From Phoronis australis (taxonomy: Eukaryota > Phoronida > Phoronidae): 32,458 nucleotides of DNA. Positions 21,501 to 31,877 of this stretch are shown piece after piece. The number at the start of each line of letters is the position of its first letter. Positions within the stretch are counted from its first letter, which is position 1. The DNA is taken from the NCBI GenBank assembly GCA_002633005.1, contig NMRA01000638.1:1-32458 (forward strand), given 5' to 3'. Position numbers and translations under genes: made by a program. The notes below the pieces were generated by a model. The model did not search any database and was not told where the DNA came from. It saw only the letters and a list, made by a program, of their open reading frames with translations.

Positions 21501-24500
21501 TACGGATAGTTTAAAAACATATTAACATGACATTAATACAACATTGAAAATAAATACCCAACTTTTAGTAAAATGTGCAATAACCAAGCATAACATAAGA
21601 CAAAGTCTATGGCATAAAACACATAACTGCACAACAAAGAACGACAGCAGGGGATATTACAATATTTAAATACCATACGGCGTACAACCTACTTGAGAAT
21701 GTTTGCCATGAGTGCATCCACTTAACAAAAAATATCGAACTATGTTCAGCAAACTCACAAATGAATAACAATGACAAAAATAAAAAACCTACAATCGCCA
21801 CACAACTGAATGAGTTCATATTGATTCGAGTTTAGTCTATTCATTAGACATCATCAGGTTATCAACAATAAGACATCAAGTGTCATTGTTATGTCTATCC
21901 TAAGCTCAGTTTTTCTGGGCTTTCTCTGTAGTTTGAGAGTTTCGTACTGATCCAATACAAGAGAGGTATAGTCAATATTGCTTGTGAAATTTGTACTACC
22001 AATTTAACTTTTGACAGTGACATAGCTACGATTTTCCAGTCATTGGGTGCCATTAGTTATCTTCTGAATTTCTTGAATAGCTGTAAAAGGCACTTCCTTT
22101 CAAAAATAACTGAGGCGGATAACTAAGCTGTTATTGAACCCCCAGAAAAAGGTTTTCATTTCTTTTCTCTTGATTACACTGGGCTTAGCAAGTTGAAACA
22201 GCAATTGTCTTGTACATTGTATACCCCCAGCCCTTGAGTAAACTATCCCATATGCTATGTAAATTGAAGTCACTCATCCCTTTGTTAACTAAAAGTAATA
22301 ATGTTGTTTATCACCTTGTATGTGATAATTGCAATGACTTCAATATGGGACAAACACAGAGATGCCTCTGTGACAGATTGATAGAACATCACACCTCAGA
22401 CAAAAGCAACATCTATGGGTATTGTGTCAGTAACAATCACCAAGCTAATTCTGTCAGTGTAATCTGTAAATAACCTATAAAAGAATTACCCTACATTAAA
22501 GAGTCATTGGCCATTCAGGACCAGCATGCTGCTGGTTCCATAAATAACATGTAGAGTTCAATGACTCCATAGATACTCATTTTAACAATTCGGGCCTCTG
22601 TCAAATCGCGCGGCCTAACGCAAAAGTACGTGAGGAGGATTCAAAACTTTCGGTCTCATCGCTTTGTATAGTAACGAAGGTGAACTTTGATTTTTATGCA
22701 TTTCGAGAAAATTTTTGAGTTTGAAACTAACTTGCTGTATTTTATGCAAACTAAATCGCGTATGCCAGCCATACAAGTCTGATTTTTGCTAACTTCACTT
22801 CATCTCACCATTTCCATTTAGGAATACTTCCAAAAAGGTAAACTCAGTCATTTTTCAAGAACCATGTTGACCTTTCCGGTGTTCAAACTGAACTTGAACT
22901 TTATTGGTCAAATGTAAGCAGAACCAGTCAAAACTTCCCTAAATTAGAAAAAGTGACCCAAATTGATGAAATATTTTCATTAAAATAGTACAGAATATTT
23001 TTAAAATTCAATTTAACTTCATTTTTTGGGATATAGTCTAAAGCTACCATTCAAGGCTCTGTTCAAGTGTTTCTGATGAAATTTGTATTTTGATTTGCCC
23101 TAGGAGACAGGTAGGGCTATCTTGGCTCCAGCTATCCACTGCGAATGTTAGCAGGGTTTTTTGTTTTGTGACAAATTTGACTTACCTTCATGTAGTTAAC
23201 TATAATGTCAAATGACTCCTTTTGATGACTACTTTTCAAAAATGTCAGTGCTGCTGTTTAATTTTTAGTTTTTCATTGCAGAAGATTTATACTAATGTGG
23301 TGCTGTTCCAGGATTTATGAATATTGATTTGGAGGAAAAGTTTTTGCCATTAGTAAATATATGCCATAATAAATTTAACTTATTGCATGCTCATGGTGGT
23401 GCTATTATTTCAAGCACCTATACACTATCACGTGCATTAGCAACGGTCCTCTTGGAAAGCAGGGCACACCATTGATGAAATTATCTTTACTAAACATTGG
23501 ATTGCTTTAATGTGAAAATTTTATAAGTGCAATATTCTGATGCTCAATATATATAATTTTCTGTACGACTTCGCAATTAAGACGTATGTCAAGAGAAAAG
23601 TCTACAATATCAACTAAGACTGCTTGAGAAACTCTATTTTAAAAAAATGGCATGCAAAGGGTGTTTTTGTATTCCTTTCTCAGAAATGTACACAACACTT
23701 TATGTAATGTTGATGATTTTTCCTATTTGTTATTGTAAAAATCAATTCCACGGTATATTTGTGTTGCCAATTTTCACTTAACGATTGTAAAGTAAGGCAG
23801 GGGAATTTCAGACCCCAGTTACTTACTCACAGGAACTGGGAAAATAAAAATGAAAGAAATGTTTATTTTGTGTGTGCTCTGCTATCTGATGACCACCCGT
23901 CATTACTGGAGACTTTCCCTCTCATGTTCTCTGATTTCAAATTTTGTGGTATTTTGTTTCAGGTGGTGTGTTATTATATAACTGGTTTTCTTCTGCAGGC
24001 AAAAATATAACACTTAAAACTGCATTCCTTCAATGCGTATAAAGTACAAAAACTTAATTGATAAAAAATGTACAACACAAGTTTACTTATGAACATCGAA
24101 TACCTGTTGGCATCACAAAACCCTAAAGAAAATAACAGTGCCAACTGGTCCTTCCAAATTCCGACTTCTTCAATTCAATAGCAGGTTATCACTCCACTCA
24201 ATATTGGAACTGATTCTATTGTGACAAGTGAATATTCAGGTTCAGTGCGATACTGGAAATTAGCTCAGTCGTTTGTCTAAAAAGCCTTAGAAGTGTCCTG
24301 GGGAAAGAGTTCATTTTCACAAAATCAGGCAGAAGATACAACTCTTAGTTCCATATTACATTAGAGATATTCTATGTACCTGTGATATTTACAACCTATC
24401 CTTTTTATTTAGAGCATGTTCAGACACTAAAAGAGTGAAATGGACACTAGGTCTTAATGAGCATGCCTACCTTCATACTCATAAGTGTCACTGGTCAAGA

Positions 24501-27500
24501 AATCGTGGAGAACATGTCAATTCAGTTGATACGTAAAGCACGATGTGCTACGATTGAAAGTATTGGGGTCCCTTTTGATTGCATTCGAGAAGACTGTTTT
24601 GAATGAGCAGCAAACAGGGTCATGCGCACTCGTTTGCGCGACATACTTGTTNTATGTCGAATCCATCCGAAAACGGCAGGATAGCGTCATCTCACTACTA
24701 GGTGCCTACATACCAAATTTCATGAAAATCCGTTCAGGACTTTTGAAGATACAAAGGTAAGCGTAAAAAACTAAAATTGCCACTAGGGGGCACACCGGTA
24801 GTGGGATCCGTCCGAAAGTTCGCACATGCCGTCCCATTCATGAATGGAACACATGTGCCAAATTCCATGAACGTATGTCAAAGGGTTTTGGAGATAGAGC
24901 AGCGGACGCCGGACGGACGCCGCCCGGACGGACGGACGGACAGAGATGACGGCATAATGCGTCCACATATAAATATGTGGGCGCATAAAAAATGTACAAC
25001 ACAAGTTTACTTGTGAACATCGAATACCTGTTGGCATCACAAAACCCTAAAGAAAATAACAGTGCCAACTGGTCCTTCCAAATTCCGACTTCTTCAATTC
25101 AATAGCAGGTTATCACTCCACTCAATATTGGAACTGATTCTATTGTGACAAGTGAATATTCACGTTCAGTGCGATACTGGAAATTAGCTCAGTCGTTTGT
25201 CTAAAAAGCCTTAGAAGTGTCCTGGGGAAAGAGTTCATTTTCACAAAATCAGGCAGAAGATACAACTCTTAGTTCCATATTACATTAGAGATATTCTATG
25301 TACCTGTGATATTTACAACCTATCCTTTTTATTTAGAGCATGTTCAGACACTAAAAGAGTGAAATGGACACTAGGTCTTAATGAGCATGCCTACCTTCAT
25401 ACTCATAAGTGTCACTGGTCAAGAAATCGTGGAGAACATGTCAATTCAGTTGATACGTAAAGCACGATGTGCTACGATTGAAAGTATTGGGGTCCCTTTT
25501 GATTGCATTCGAGAAGACTGTTTTGAATGAGCAGCAAACAGGGTCATGCGCACTCGTTTGCGCGACATACTTGTTACCCCCTCCATTTGTCCGTCTTCCC
25601 AGTATTTCACACCTGCTGTGTCCTACTGTATATTTTACTAGCTTTTGCTCTGTGGTGGTACAACTGCATCATTTTATTTCCACTTGAAAATGAAACATGC
25701 ATGTTTCCAAATATCGTTCGTCTTTTAATCATGTCTCCTGGTCAGTTTCTTTACCAATGTTCTGTTTAGTGTCAAACTTTGTTGCGAGGATACGAATGAA
25801 ATGGAACAAAGATTATTAACAGCAACAAGTGTTGTGTATTGAACCAATTTTGCATAATCATAACTATTTTTAGAAGTTGTATTTTTGGTATATTGTAATA
25901 GTGACAGGAAGTTTTTGGCACTCAGGTTTTGCAAATGATATGTCAATGTCAGTTAGCCTTTGGCCCTTCCTCCTGAAACAAAGCTGTGTGAATTACACAA
26001 TATTTATTGTTAATCACAGTTACAAATTCATTTTTGTGCGGTACTGAATTTAAACAAACACCAAATACTACTTGCATCAAAAATCAGCTGATGTGACTAT
26101 AAGTGTTAACACAGGAAAATCAGTTGAAGACGTTTCTGGCGTTAATAACTCATAACAAGTCTGAATTATCTTGTGAATGCTTAAATGACATGGCAGAGAA
26201 TAATATACACATTTTATTTTTGCAAGTCTTTAAAAACTTCAAAAAATTAAGCAATTCGACTATTTACTTAACCAAATCTTAAAACGAGAGCGCTCGGAAG
26301 AGCGACACTTGGCAGAATTAATCGAAAAGACGACAATGAGAGCGACGATGACAATCATGACGATCTAGGCGGCCATTATGAATAAAACGATAACATTCAT
26401 GTGACTAGCGAAGAAATCAAATAGAGAGCATACAATCAACTACAATTAAGAACAATAGATGGCGCAACATGACGGTCCAGTCTACAGAAGAACAGTGCTG
26501 GCTGGGTCAGTCTGGGTCAACTAGGCATAACCAAAACCAAGCGAACTGAAAGCCAGCCAGCTGCGTGCTTGCATAGAGGACCGAAGGAACAATAGTATCC
26601 GAAAATCTCGAATAATTCAAAAAGTAGACGTCGTAGCGCAAAATGGAAAATATCTTCTGAAAGCCCGTTCAAAACTCTATCTAAAATGGTAGTTTGGCAA
26701 ACACGATAACATTCATGTGACTAGCGAAGAAATCAAATAGAGAGCATACAATCAACTACAATAAAGAACAATAGATGGCGCAACATGACGGACGAGCCAT
26801 GCTTTACAGTAGGACAGTGCTGGCTGGGTCAGTCTGGGTCAACTAGGCATAATCAAAACAAAGTGAACTGAAAGCCAGCCAGCTGCGTAATTGCATTGGT
26901 GACCGAAGGAACAACGGTATCCGAAAATCTCGAATAATTCAAAAAGTAGACGTTGTAGCGCAAAATGGAAAATATCTTCTGAAAGCCAGTTCAAAATTCT
27001 ATATAAAGTGATAGTTTGGCAAAAATCCAAAAAATTTTTGAGAAAATTGAAAATTTGCCGTTTTTTTTGAAATTCAAAGTCAAATAACTCGAAAACGGTA
27101 AGTCTGAGAAATATGCTCTCCCATACTTTTTGAAAGGCCATACTTCAAGGAATCCACATGCAAAAATTCACGTCATTTACTCGTCCCGTTAAAAATGCGA
27201 CACCAGAGCGATTGAAACCGTGTGAACATGCGCCACAGCCGCCATCTTGAAAGTGACTTCCGGTCCAATAATTTTTTATAAAAGCTTATTAAACTCAACA
27301 AACACGTGACCAGTTTGAAAGTGATTGGTTTGCAATTGCGCCCTCTACAGGAGAAAACGTTTTTAGCCATATTTCGGGGTGCCATGCGCCACGTCCAATA
27401 TTTCCGCCATCTTTAACCGGAAGTCAACGATTTTCTGCACAATTGTAGCACATGCGTCCCAGTATATTCGTACCGATTTTCAGCCATGTAGGTCGAAAAA

Positions 27501-30500
27501 TGCGGCCTCTACGAGTATTTGACTGTGAAATCGGATACAAAATGGTCGCCACGTCCGAAATTTTGTATCCGATCATGACCAAAAACAATAGGGTTCCAGT
27601 ACTTCTGGATCTACATGTTGTGTGAAAATTTTGTGAAAATCGGACTAAAATTGCGACCTGTAGAGAGCGAACAAACAAAAAAAAACTTGCTGTCAGACCA
27701 ACATACTTGGCGGAAGAATTCCTCCAAGTAACGAGGGAACAGCCATTACGTAAAACCCTAAGTTTTCTATCCTGCCATCCTGCCAGCAGCCTGTGCAATG
27801 CCCTCCCATCATTAGTGGTTACGCCCCTTGGTCTGCAACATGCTCAACGTGCTCTAGCAGAAGTTGGCAGTCCCTATCTATAGTCTATGGTTACATTACA
27901 GCTCTGGTGATGACTTGTTTACTATTTTCTGTCTTGCTGCCTCACTCATTTCACTTCACGGATGTAACTGGACTGATATATCGACACTTGATGTCTTATT
28001 GTTCATAACCTGATAATGTCTAATGAGTAGACTAAACGTTGAATGAATATGAACAATTTTAATTTGTGCGGCGATTGTTCGTCATTTCATACTATTATGG
28101 CTAAAAACTGATGTATCATCCAAAATATATGGCATTTCCTCAACTAAATAATGGAAACTTTATATCTAGCCATTGTGGCTTCATTTTAATACTGTATGTT
28201 CAGGTAGAGGCTACTGATATATACATGGAGAACTGAGACCAAGCAAGCCATCATAGTTGATATTATGAAGCTGAATCATAGCTAAGCCCAGGGTAAAGCT
28301 GTTAAAAGCACTGCCTAAATGTATTTGGGTTTACGTGAATCCAACCGGAGAGTAAATATAATGGAAAAGCAAGGGCAGCTGGTTAATTCTACTAGTTAAA
28401 AAGATTTTAACATGGAAATTAAATTCAAAGCCAGGGTTAATGGAAATCACATCAACTTTAAAATACGCTAGATCTCAAGAAAAGAGAAAAAAGACAGAAT
28501 GTCCAAGTATGTTAAGCAAATCCCTTGGTCTTCAAGTGAATAATGTTGCAACCAAATATTCCAATGTTTGACTCCTGAACATCAAATGTATAATGACATT
28601 ATTCTCTAACTCATAGCAATAACATCTAAAGCACATGTGAACCATTTTATGAACTAACAGCATAAAAAGCAATGTTGCTTAAAGGTAACCATGCCAACAT
28701 TCTACTCAACTGAATATTTTCCATAGTTTTGGTCTCAAATAAATGACCATATTACTGTAACTATTACAGCACTGTAGTCCTCTGTACTTTTGAAGTACAG
28801 TAATTAACACAGTATGAATCACGCACAGGATAGCAAAACAAGGATTATTTCAGCTTACCTCTGCACGGGTCATTCTTAACTAGAAACTCATCCAGCGCAC
28901 ACCAACCACCGCCAACGCGCACCATGACGGTGCTACGAAGGATGCGAACAAGTCGCAACTTCTGTGACTCTCCAAACTGTGGAAAAACAAGAATATCACA
29001 AACATAATAACAATACGCTCATTTTGCTATATGAAGAAGATTAAAGATTATGAATTTTTTGCTATTGTCCTGTTATTCCTCATAAGACATTACTGAGAAC
29101 AACTGATGAAGGAGGCAGTGCGCATAGGGAGCTGGGGGGGGGGCCGCTGCGCCGCCCATGATCTATGGGTGGTGCACCAAAGGGGGGCTGGGGGGGCTAC
29201 AGCCCCCATTTTTTCAGTGCTACAGTCCCCATTTTTTCAGTGCTGTGCCACCCATGGTGTAGCCTGGTGGAGTAAGTGAAAATACACTACTTCCTTTACT
29301 AAAGATCATTGGTCAGAGTCTCACTAGGCCACGCTGTTTGCTAGAACCCTGACTCAGGTCTCTAGCTCCTCAACTCGATTTTAACTATATATTAATAATT
29401 AAAACAAGAGCAATGCAGAGCGTTCACATGTGCCCACGAATGCATCGCAAATGGTGTACTTTTAGGTTTGCTTATTTATGTCATAAAAATGGCCACTAGA
29501 TGGCGCAAAAATGTATAGTCCATCCAAAAATGGGAACATGTCATTGCTACTTTAATGAAAAGCTATACACTAAATTTCATAGAAATTTGACACAGAACTT
29601 AAGAGAAACAAACAAAAAGAGAATAAAATGAAATTGCCACTAGGAGGCACACTGTTATTGGATAAGCCTGAAAGTCGTCATTGTCTGTTGTTAGCTTCAT
29701 ATTAATACACTTACTAATTAAATTTAATAAAGATACTGTAGTGGGTTTAGGAAATACAGCCATGGGCGCAAAACAAAACGAAACAAGATTACCACTAGGA
29801 GGCGCCACAGTAGTCAAAGTTGTCATTGTCAGCCGTCCTCTTCACACTCTTCGTCTGTTGTCATCATCATATAAATGCACTTACTAAATTTAATAAAGAT
29901 CCTGCAAACGGTTTAGGAGATATAGTCATAGGGGCAAAAAACAAAACTGCTACAAGGAGGCGCCACAATCATAAAAGTCATCGTAAAATCATCATCAACC
30001 GTCCTCTTCACGGCTAGAACATACATGCCAATTTTCACAATCATGCTTTGAACGATTTGGTTGATAGAAAGGTGGAAGTTAAAAAACAGACCTGAAAACA
30101 GTAAAAAATGGCTGCTAGGCGGCGCAAACTATGTCAAATTCATCAGAAAACGGGAGGACACTAATAGATGCCTATATACCAAATTTTGTGAAAATACGTT
30201 GAGGACCTTTGATACAGAGATAAACGTAAAAAAATAAAATTGCCACTAGGTGGCACACTTGTACTCAGATCTATCCGAAAGTCGTCGTCCTCTGTTGTCA
30301 TCATCATATAAATGCACTTACTAAATTTAGTAAAGATCCTGCAAACGGTTTAGGAGATATATCCATAGGCGCTAAAAAAAACAAAACTGCAACTCTAGGA
30401 GGTGCCACAGTAGTCGAAGTCATGGTAAAATCATTGTCAACCGTCCTCTTCCTAGTAAAAACATACATGCCAATTTTCACAATCATGCTTAGACCCGTTT

Positions 30501-31877
30501 GGTTGATAGAAGGGTGGACACTTGAAAACGGCAAAAATGGCCACTAGGTGGTGCTACGTCGAATCCATCCAAAAACGGGAGGATATTGTCATTTCACTAA
30601 TAGATGCCTATATACCAAATTTTGTGAAAATAAGTTGAGGATCTTTGAAGATACAGAGGTAAACGTAAAAAAACTAAAATTGCCACTAGGGGGCACACCG
30701 GTAGTCGAATCCGTCGCAAAGTTCGCTCATGCCGTCCCATCTATGAAAGAAACGCATGAGCAAAAATTTCATGAACATATGTCAATCGGTTTCGGAGACA
30801 GAGCAGCGGACGCCGGCCGGCCGGACAGATGACGGCATAATGCGTCCACATATAACAATGGTTCCAGGTGATCAGTGCAGTGGACAAACATGCGTGGCCT
30901 GCGAACGTCTGGTACAACAAGTTGTAAAATGAGGGCCTTCTCATCCATCACAATCTATCATTGTATCACATCAGACAACTGAATTTTAACAACATCATGA
31001 AACTGGATTTTTTTCAAATGAGCATGACATATAAGATATGCCATGCATATTCTCAAAATGGTAAAAATTTGCCAACTTTTAATTACAGCTCAACTCGTCT
31101 ATGCACTTCTGAAGGAACTGAATGCGGTTTAGTATAGTTTATTCTCTATCTATAATTCTATTACACAATCATGTACATTAGCACCTTCCGTACACTAAGG
31201 CCTAAATCAAAATGAAACTACGTGATTGCCTTCGAGTAAAATGTGTATGACTCAAAATACTACACTTAATGGAACATTATTTTGTTGGTAAAAAATATTT
31301 TTGGAGCAGAAAAGAGTGCATTCTAACAATAATAAGAAGAAAATCTTTGCCATCTCAGAGGAGTCATCGATAAAAGATCAAGGAAAATAAATAATATTTA
31401 AAAAATGGCCTAACATAAGCTGTTGGGTCTAAAGGGCTCATTTTACAACTTGTGCAGACTACGGTAAACGACTTAAGTATTCAGAAAAAATAACACAGAA
31501 TTCCCTGTCATGATGGCTGGGTGGAAGCCAAATTCATTCAGAGTAGTCTTCCCTCATGACTGAGAATGAAGAAGGATTAACCAAGAAGTTAGTAAGATGG
31601 CTAAGATAATCTATCATCAGAATTTTGATATCATAATAGTTGTTTCCAATCATTTTTGCTGTTAACAGAATTATCTGCCATGACTGTGAATGGTGTTTTG
31701 TCAGATACTTCCATCTTCTTTGTACTTTTAATGAAACAAAAACTTATGCATTTCACTCACCCTGTATTTGCCCTCTCCTATCTTGTGTATGCGGTACTGC
31801 TTATGACAGGTACACTTGGATACCTGTTTTTTCACCTCGTCCATGATCAACAAGTGATCCGGCTGATTCTTGGCAGG
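18214..31877 (-). CDS. MACF1: Spectraplakin (MACF1/dystonin/short stop), 3' end: last five coding exons
   Basis: Spectraplakins are giant cytolinkers that connect actin to microtubules. Their C-terminus carries EF-hands, a GAS2 microtubule-binding domain and a tail that binds EB1 at microtubule plus ends. Five minus-strand exons are seen: 31877-31761, 28976-28859, 19593-19463, 19162-19084 and 18587-18214. All have AG/GT boundaries, and their phases (0, 1, 0, 1) join into one open frame of about 272 residues ending in TGA at 18214-18216. The GAS2 signature is unmistakable ([46 protein letters not shown]). The family assignment rests on the GAS2 domain continuing into the GRTN-ELRE-FILA-GVSQSM segment, which is spectraplakin-specific rather than GAS2-like. 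The EF-hand exons and the rest of the gene must lie beyond 32458. Invertebrates usually have one spectraplakin, so the symbol stands for MACF1/DST/shot as a group. The introns are large (9.3 kb between exons two and three) and full of repeats. Confidence 0.93.
18301..18360. repeat. Coding 15-bp minisatellite, four units
   Basis: Four 15-bp units of the form GGYGYGGTYCGNGAG lie in the terminal spectraplakin exon. On the minus strand they encode imperfect five-residue repeats ([10 protein letters not shown]). Because 15 is a multiple of three, copy-number change would keep the frame. Confidence 0.85.
19084..19162 (-). CDS. MACF1: Spectraplakin exon: small tail exon
   Basis: This 79-nt exon encodes 26 residues plus one base ([10 protein letters not shown]...RGVLSP). 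The acceptor is gtccacag and the donor CCTG|GTGAGT. It was found by following the reading frame from the preceding exon, and it is too short for an ORF scan. The sequence is basic and Ser/Pro-rich with no recognised domain. Phases on both sides agree (0 in, 1 out), which is the main support. An alternatively spliced tail exon is possible. Confidence 0.82.
19361..19434. repeat. 37-bp tandem duplication in a spectraplakin intron
   Basis: 19361-19397 and 19398-19434 are identical. The second copy ends 26 bases from the exon boundary at 19463, so the unit lies close to the donor on the transcribed strand. Confidence 0.95.
19463..19593 (-). CDS. MACF1: Spectraplakin exon: end of GAS2 domain and start of tail
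   Basis: This 131-nt exon starts with CA, completing the split Ala codon, then gives 43 residues from [10 protein letters not shown] to SPRTPVSR. The acceptor is cttctgccaacag and the donor AGG|GTGAGT. The GRTN-ELRE-FILA-GVSQSM stretch is the marker that separates spectraplakins from GAS2-like proteins. The second half is Ser/Thr/Pro-rich and begins the disordered tail. A 37-bp tandem duplication lies in the intron just beyond its donor. Confidence 0.93.
19600..21790. other. Spectraplakin intron, left part
   Basis: No exon recognised. It contains a hairpin at 20715-20756. ORFs here are short and unlike any family known to me. Confidence 0.5.
20715..20756. repeat. Inverted repeat (hairpin)
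   Basis: CATAAACTCTGGCC pairs with GGTCAGAGTTTATG (one wobble) across about 14 bases. Confidence 0.7.
21792..21882 (-). ncRNA. Hammerhead-ribozyme-like relic, copy 1 (Penelope-type)
   Basis: On the minus strand, 21857-21830 reads CTGATGA, then a 5-bp stem (GTCTA/TAGAC), then TAAAC. The hammerhead core is CUGANGA, stem II and GAAAC, so one core base (G to T) differs. The whole 91-base segment is a diverged inverted copy of 27985-28077. Hammerheads of this form occur in Penelope-like elements, and a Penelope-type domain lies just downstream at 22210. Confidence 0.4.
22210..22554 (+). pseudogene. Penelope-like element C-terminus (GIY-YIG endonuclease remnant)
   Basis: The plus-strand frame reads [17 protein letters not shown], then [18 protein letters not shown] and GYCVSNNHQ. 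This matches the GIY-YIG nuclease of Penelope-like retroelements: the VVY strand, the cysteine pair, GQT-R-L-RL-EH and the later N-H position. The second Tyr of the motif is replaced. After an in-frame TAA at 22471-22473 the same frame continues with IKESLAIQ, the usual terminal helix, and stops near 22554. The reverse transcriptase is not seen, so this is a 5'-truncated, inactive copy in a spectraplakin intron. Confidence 0.65.
22560..24060. other. Spectraplakin intron, central part
   Basis: AT-rich, with no exon or element recognised after the Penelope remnant. Confidence 0.5.
24063..24651. repeat. Duplication II, copy 1 (ends at N 24652)
   Basis: 589 bases nearly identical to 24987-25575 with few substitutions. 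The copy ends at the base before the single N. Confidence 0.97.
24653..24986 (+). mobile_element. Tandem-core element 2 (right end, partial)
   Basis: It begins within an A-type monomer right after the N (TATGTCGAATCCATCCGAAA) and has a B-type monomer with CCACTAGGGGGCAC at 24780-24793. It then has a (GGAC)n microsatellite at 24905-24942 and the terminal palindrome at 24959-24984, followed by ATAAA. This is the best-preserved right end and shows the core, microsatellite and hairpin order of pearl/HINE elements. Confidence 0.75.
24987..25575. repeat. Duplication II, copy 2
   Basis: A direct copy of 24063-24651, starting immediately after the end of tandem-core element 2. The copies diverge after CATACTTGTT. 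Confidence 0.97.
25576..26386. other. Spectraplakin intron without recognised features
   Basis: No exon, RNA gene or repeat recognised. Confidence 0.5.
26387..27021. repeat. 316-bp tandem duplication
   Basis: Units start at 26387 and 26703 (ACGATAACATTCATGTGACT) and end at AGTTTGGCAAA. They differ at scattered positions and in a short patch near 26480/26795. Each has AGATGGCGCAAC, half of the CTCF-like core found elsewhere. Confidence 0.9.
27130..27700. repeat. Second tandem-core array, about 155-160-bp units, degenerate
   Basis: Three units share an AAATCGG-type word followed by AAATTGCG-CCTCTAC-GAG (about 27330-27350, 27500-27515 and 27645-27665). CCGCCATCTT and ACTTCCGG words recur (27240-27262, 27403-27424). 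The plan resembles the other tandem-core arrays, but the monomer is different. No terminal hairpin seen. Confidence 0.5.
27985..28077 (+). ncRNA. Hammerhead-ribozyme-like relic, copy 2
   Basis: A 10-bp stem (27998-28007 with 28048-28057, ATTGTTCATA/TATGAACAAT) encloses CTGATAA (28010-28016), a stem GTCTA/TAGAC (28018-28032) and TAAAC (28033-28037). The layout is that of a hammerhead with stem I and stem II, but two core positions differ from consensus and stem III is not convincing. Probably a decayed, inactive copy of a Penelope-element terminal segment. Confidence 0.4.
28080..28858. other. Spectraplakin intron, right part
   Basis: No coding sequence recognised before the exon at 28859. Confidence 0.5.
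28859..28976 (-). CDS. MACF1: Spectraplakin exon: core of GAS2 domain
   Basis: This 118-nt exon encodes 39 residues plus one base ([10 protein letters not shown]...KNDPCR). The acceptor is tttttccacag and the donor AGAG|GTAAGC. It is the most conserved block of the GAS2 domain, including [15 protein letters not shown] and [11 protein letters not shown]. One oddity is Cys after the GGGW tryptophan (WCALDE), where I recall Val or Met in other family members. It ends in phase 1, matching the next exon's leading CA to give an Ala codon. Confidence 0.95.
29197..29242. repeat. 23-bp tandem duplication in a G/C-rich patch
   Basis: Two units of CTACAGYCCCCATTTTTTCAG plus TG lie side by side. The first partly pairs with the preceding G-run (GGGGGCTACAGCCCCC). 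Confidence 0.9.
29400..30856 (+). mobile_element. Tandem-core element 3 in a spectraplakin intron
   Basis: About nine monomers begin near 29493, 29637, 29792, 29947, 30109, 30243, 30390, 30541 and 30683. They follow the same A/B/C types as element 1. A possible left end (AAAACAAGAGCAATGCAGAG at 29401) precedes the first monomer. The right end has the GCCGGCCGG / GATGACGGCATAATGCG segment but is truncated inside the terminal palindrome (30842-30854). Confidence 0.72.
30860..31760. other. Spectraplakin intron between element 3 and the first GAS2 exon
   Basis: No coding sequence or named repeat recognised. Confidence 0.5.
31761..31877 (-). CDS. MACF1: Spectraplakin exon: start of GAS2 domain
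   Basis: This 117-nt exon encodes 39 residues starting [10 protein letters not shown] and ending IGEGKYR, in phase 0 at both ends. The acceptor is gtgtttccag and the donor is AGG|GTGAGT. It holds the linker after the EF-hands and the first part of the GAS2 domain with its paired cysteines (KCTCHK). The missing FG of the KYRFG motif is supplied by the first codons of the next exon, which supports the join. Confidence 0.92.

Noticed and set aside
24783-25068. ORFs with an RPSVRP-like repeat near element 2
   Set aside because: They are translations of the (GGAC)n microsatellite and terminal hairpin and recur in every copy of the repeat.
27424-27798. 124-codon minus-strand ORF
   Set aside because: It lies across the degenerate tandem array and has no recognisable domain.
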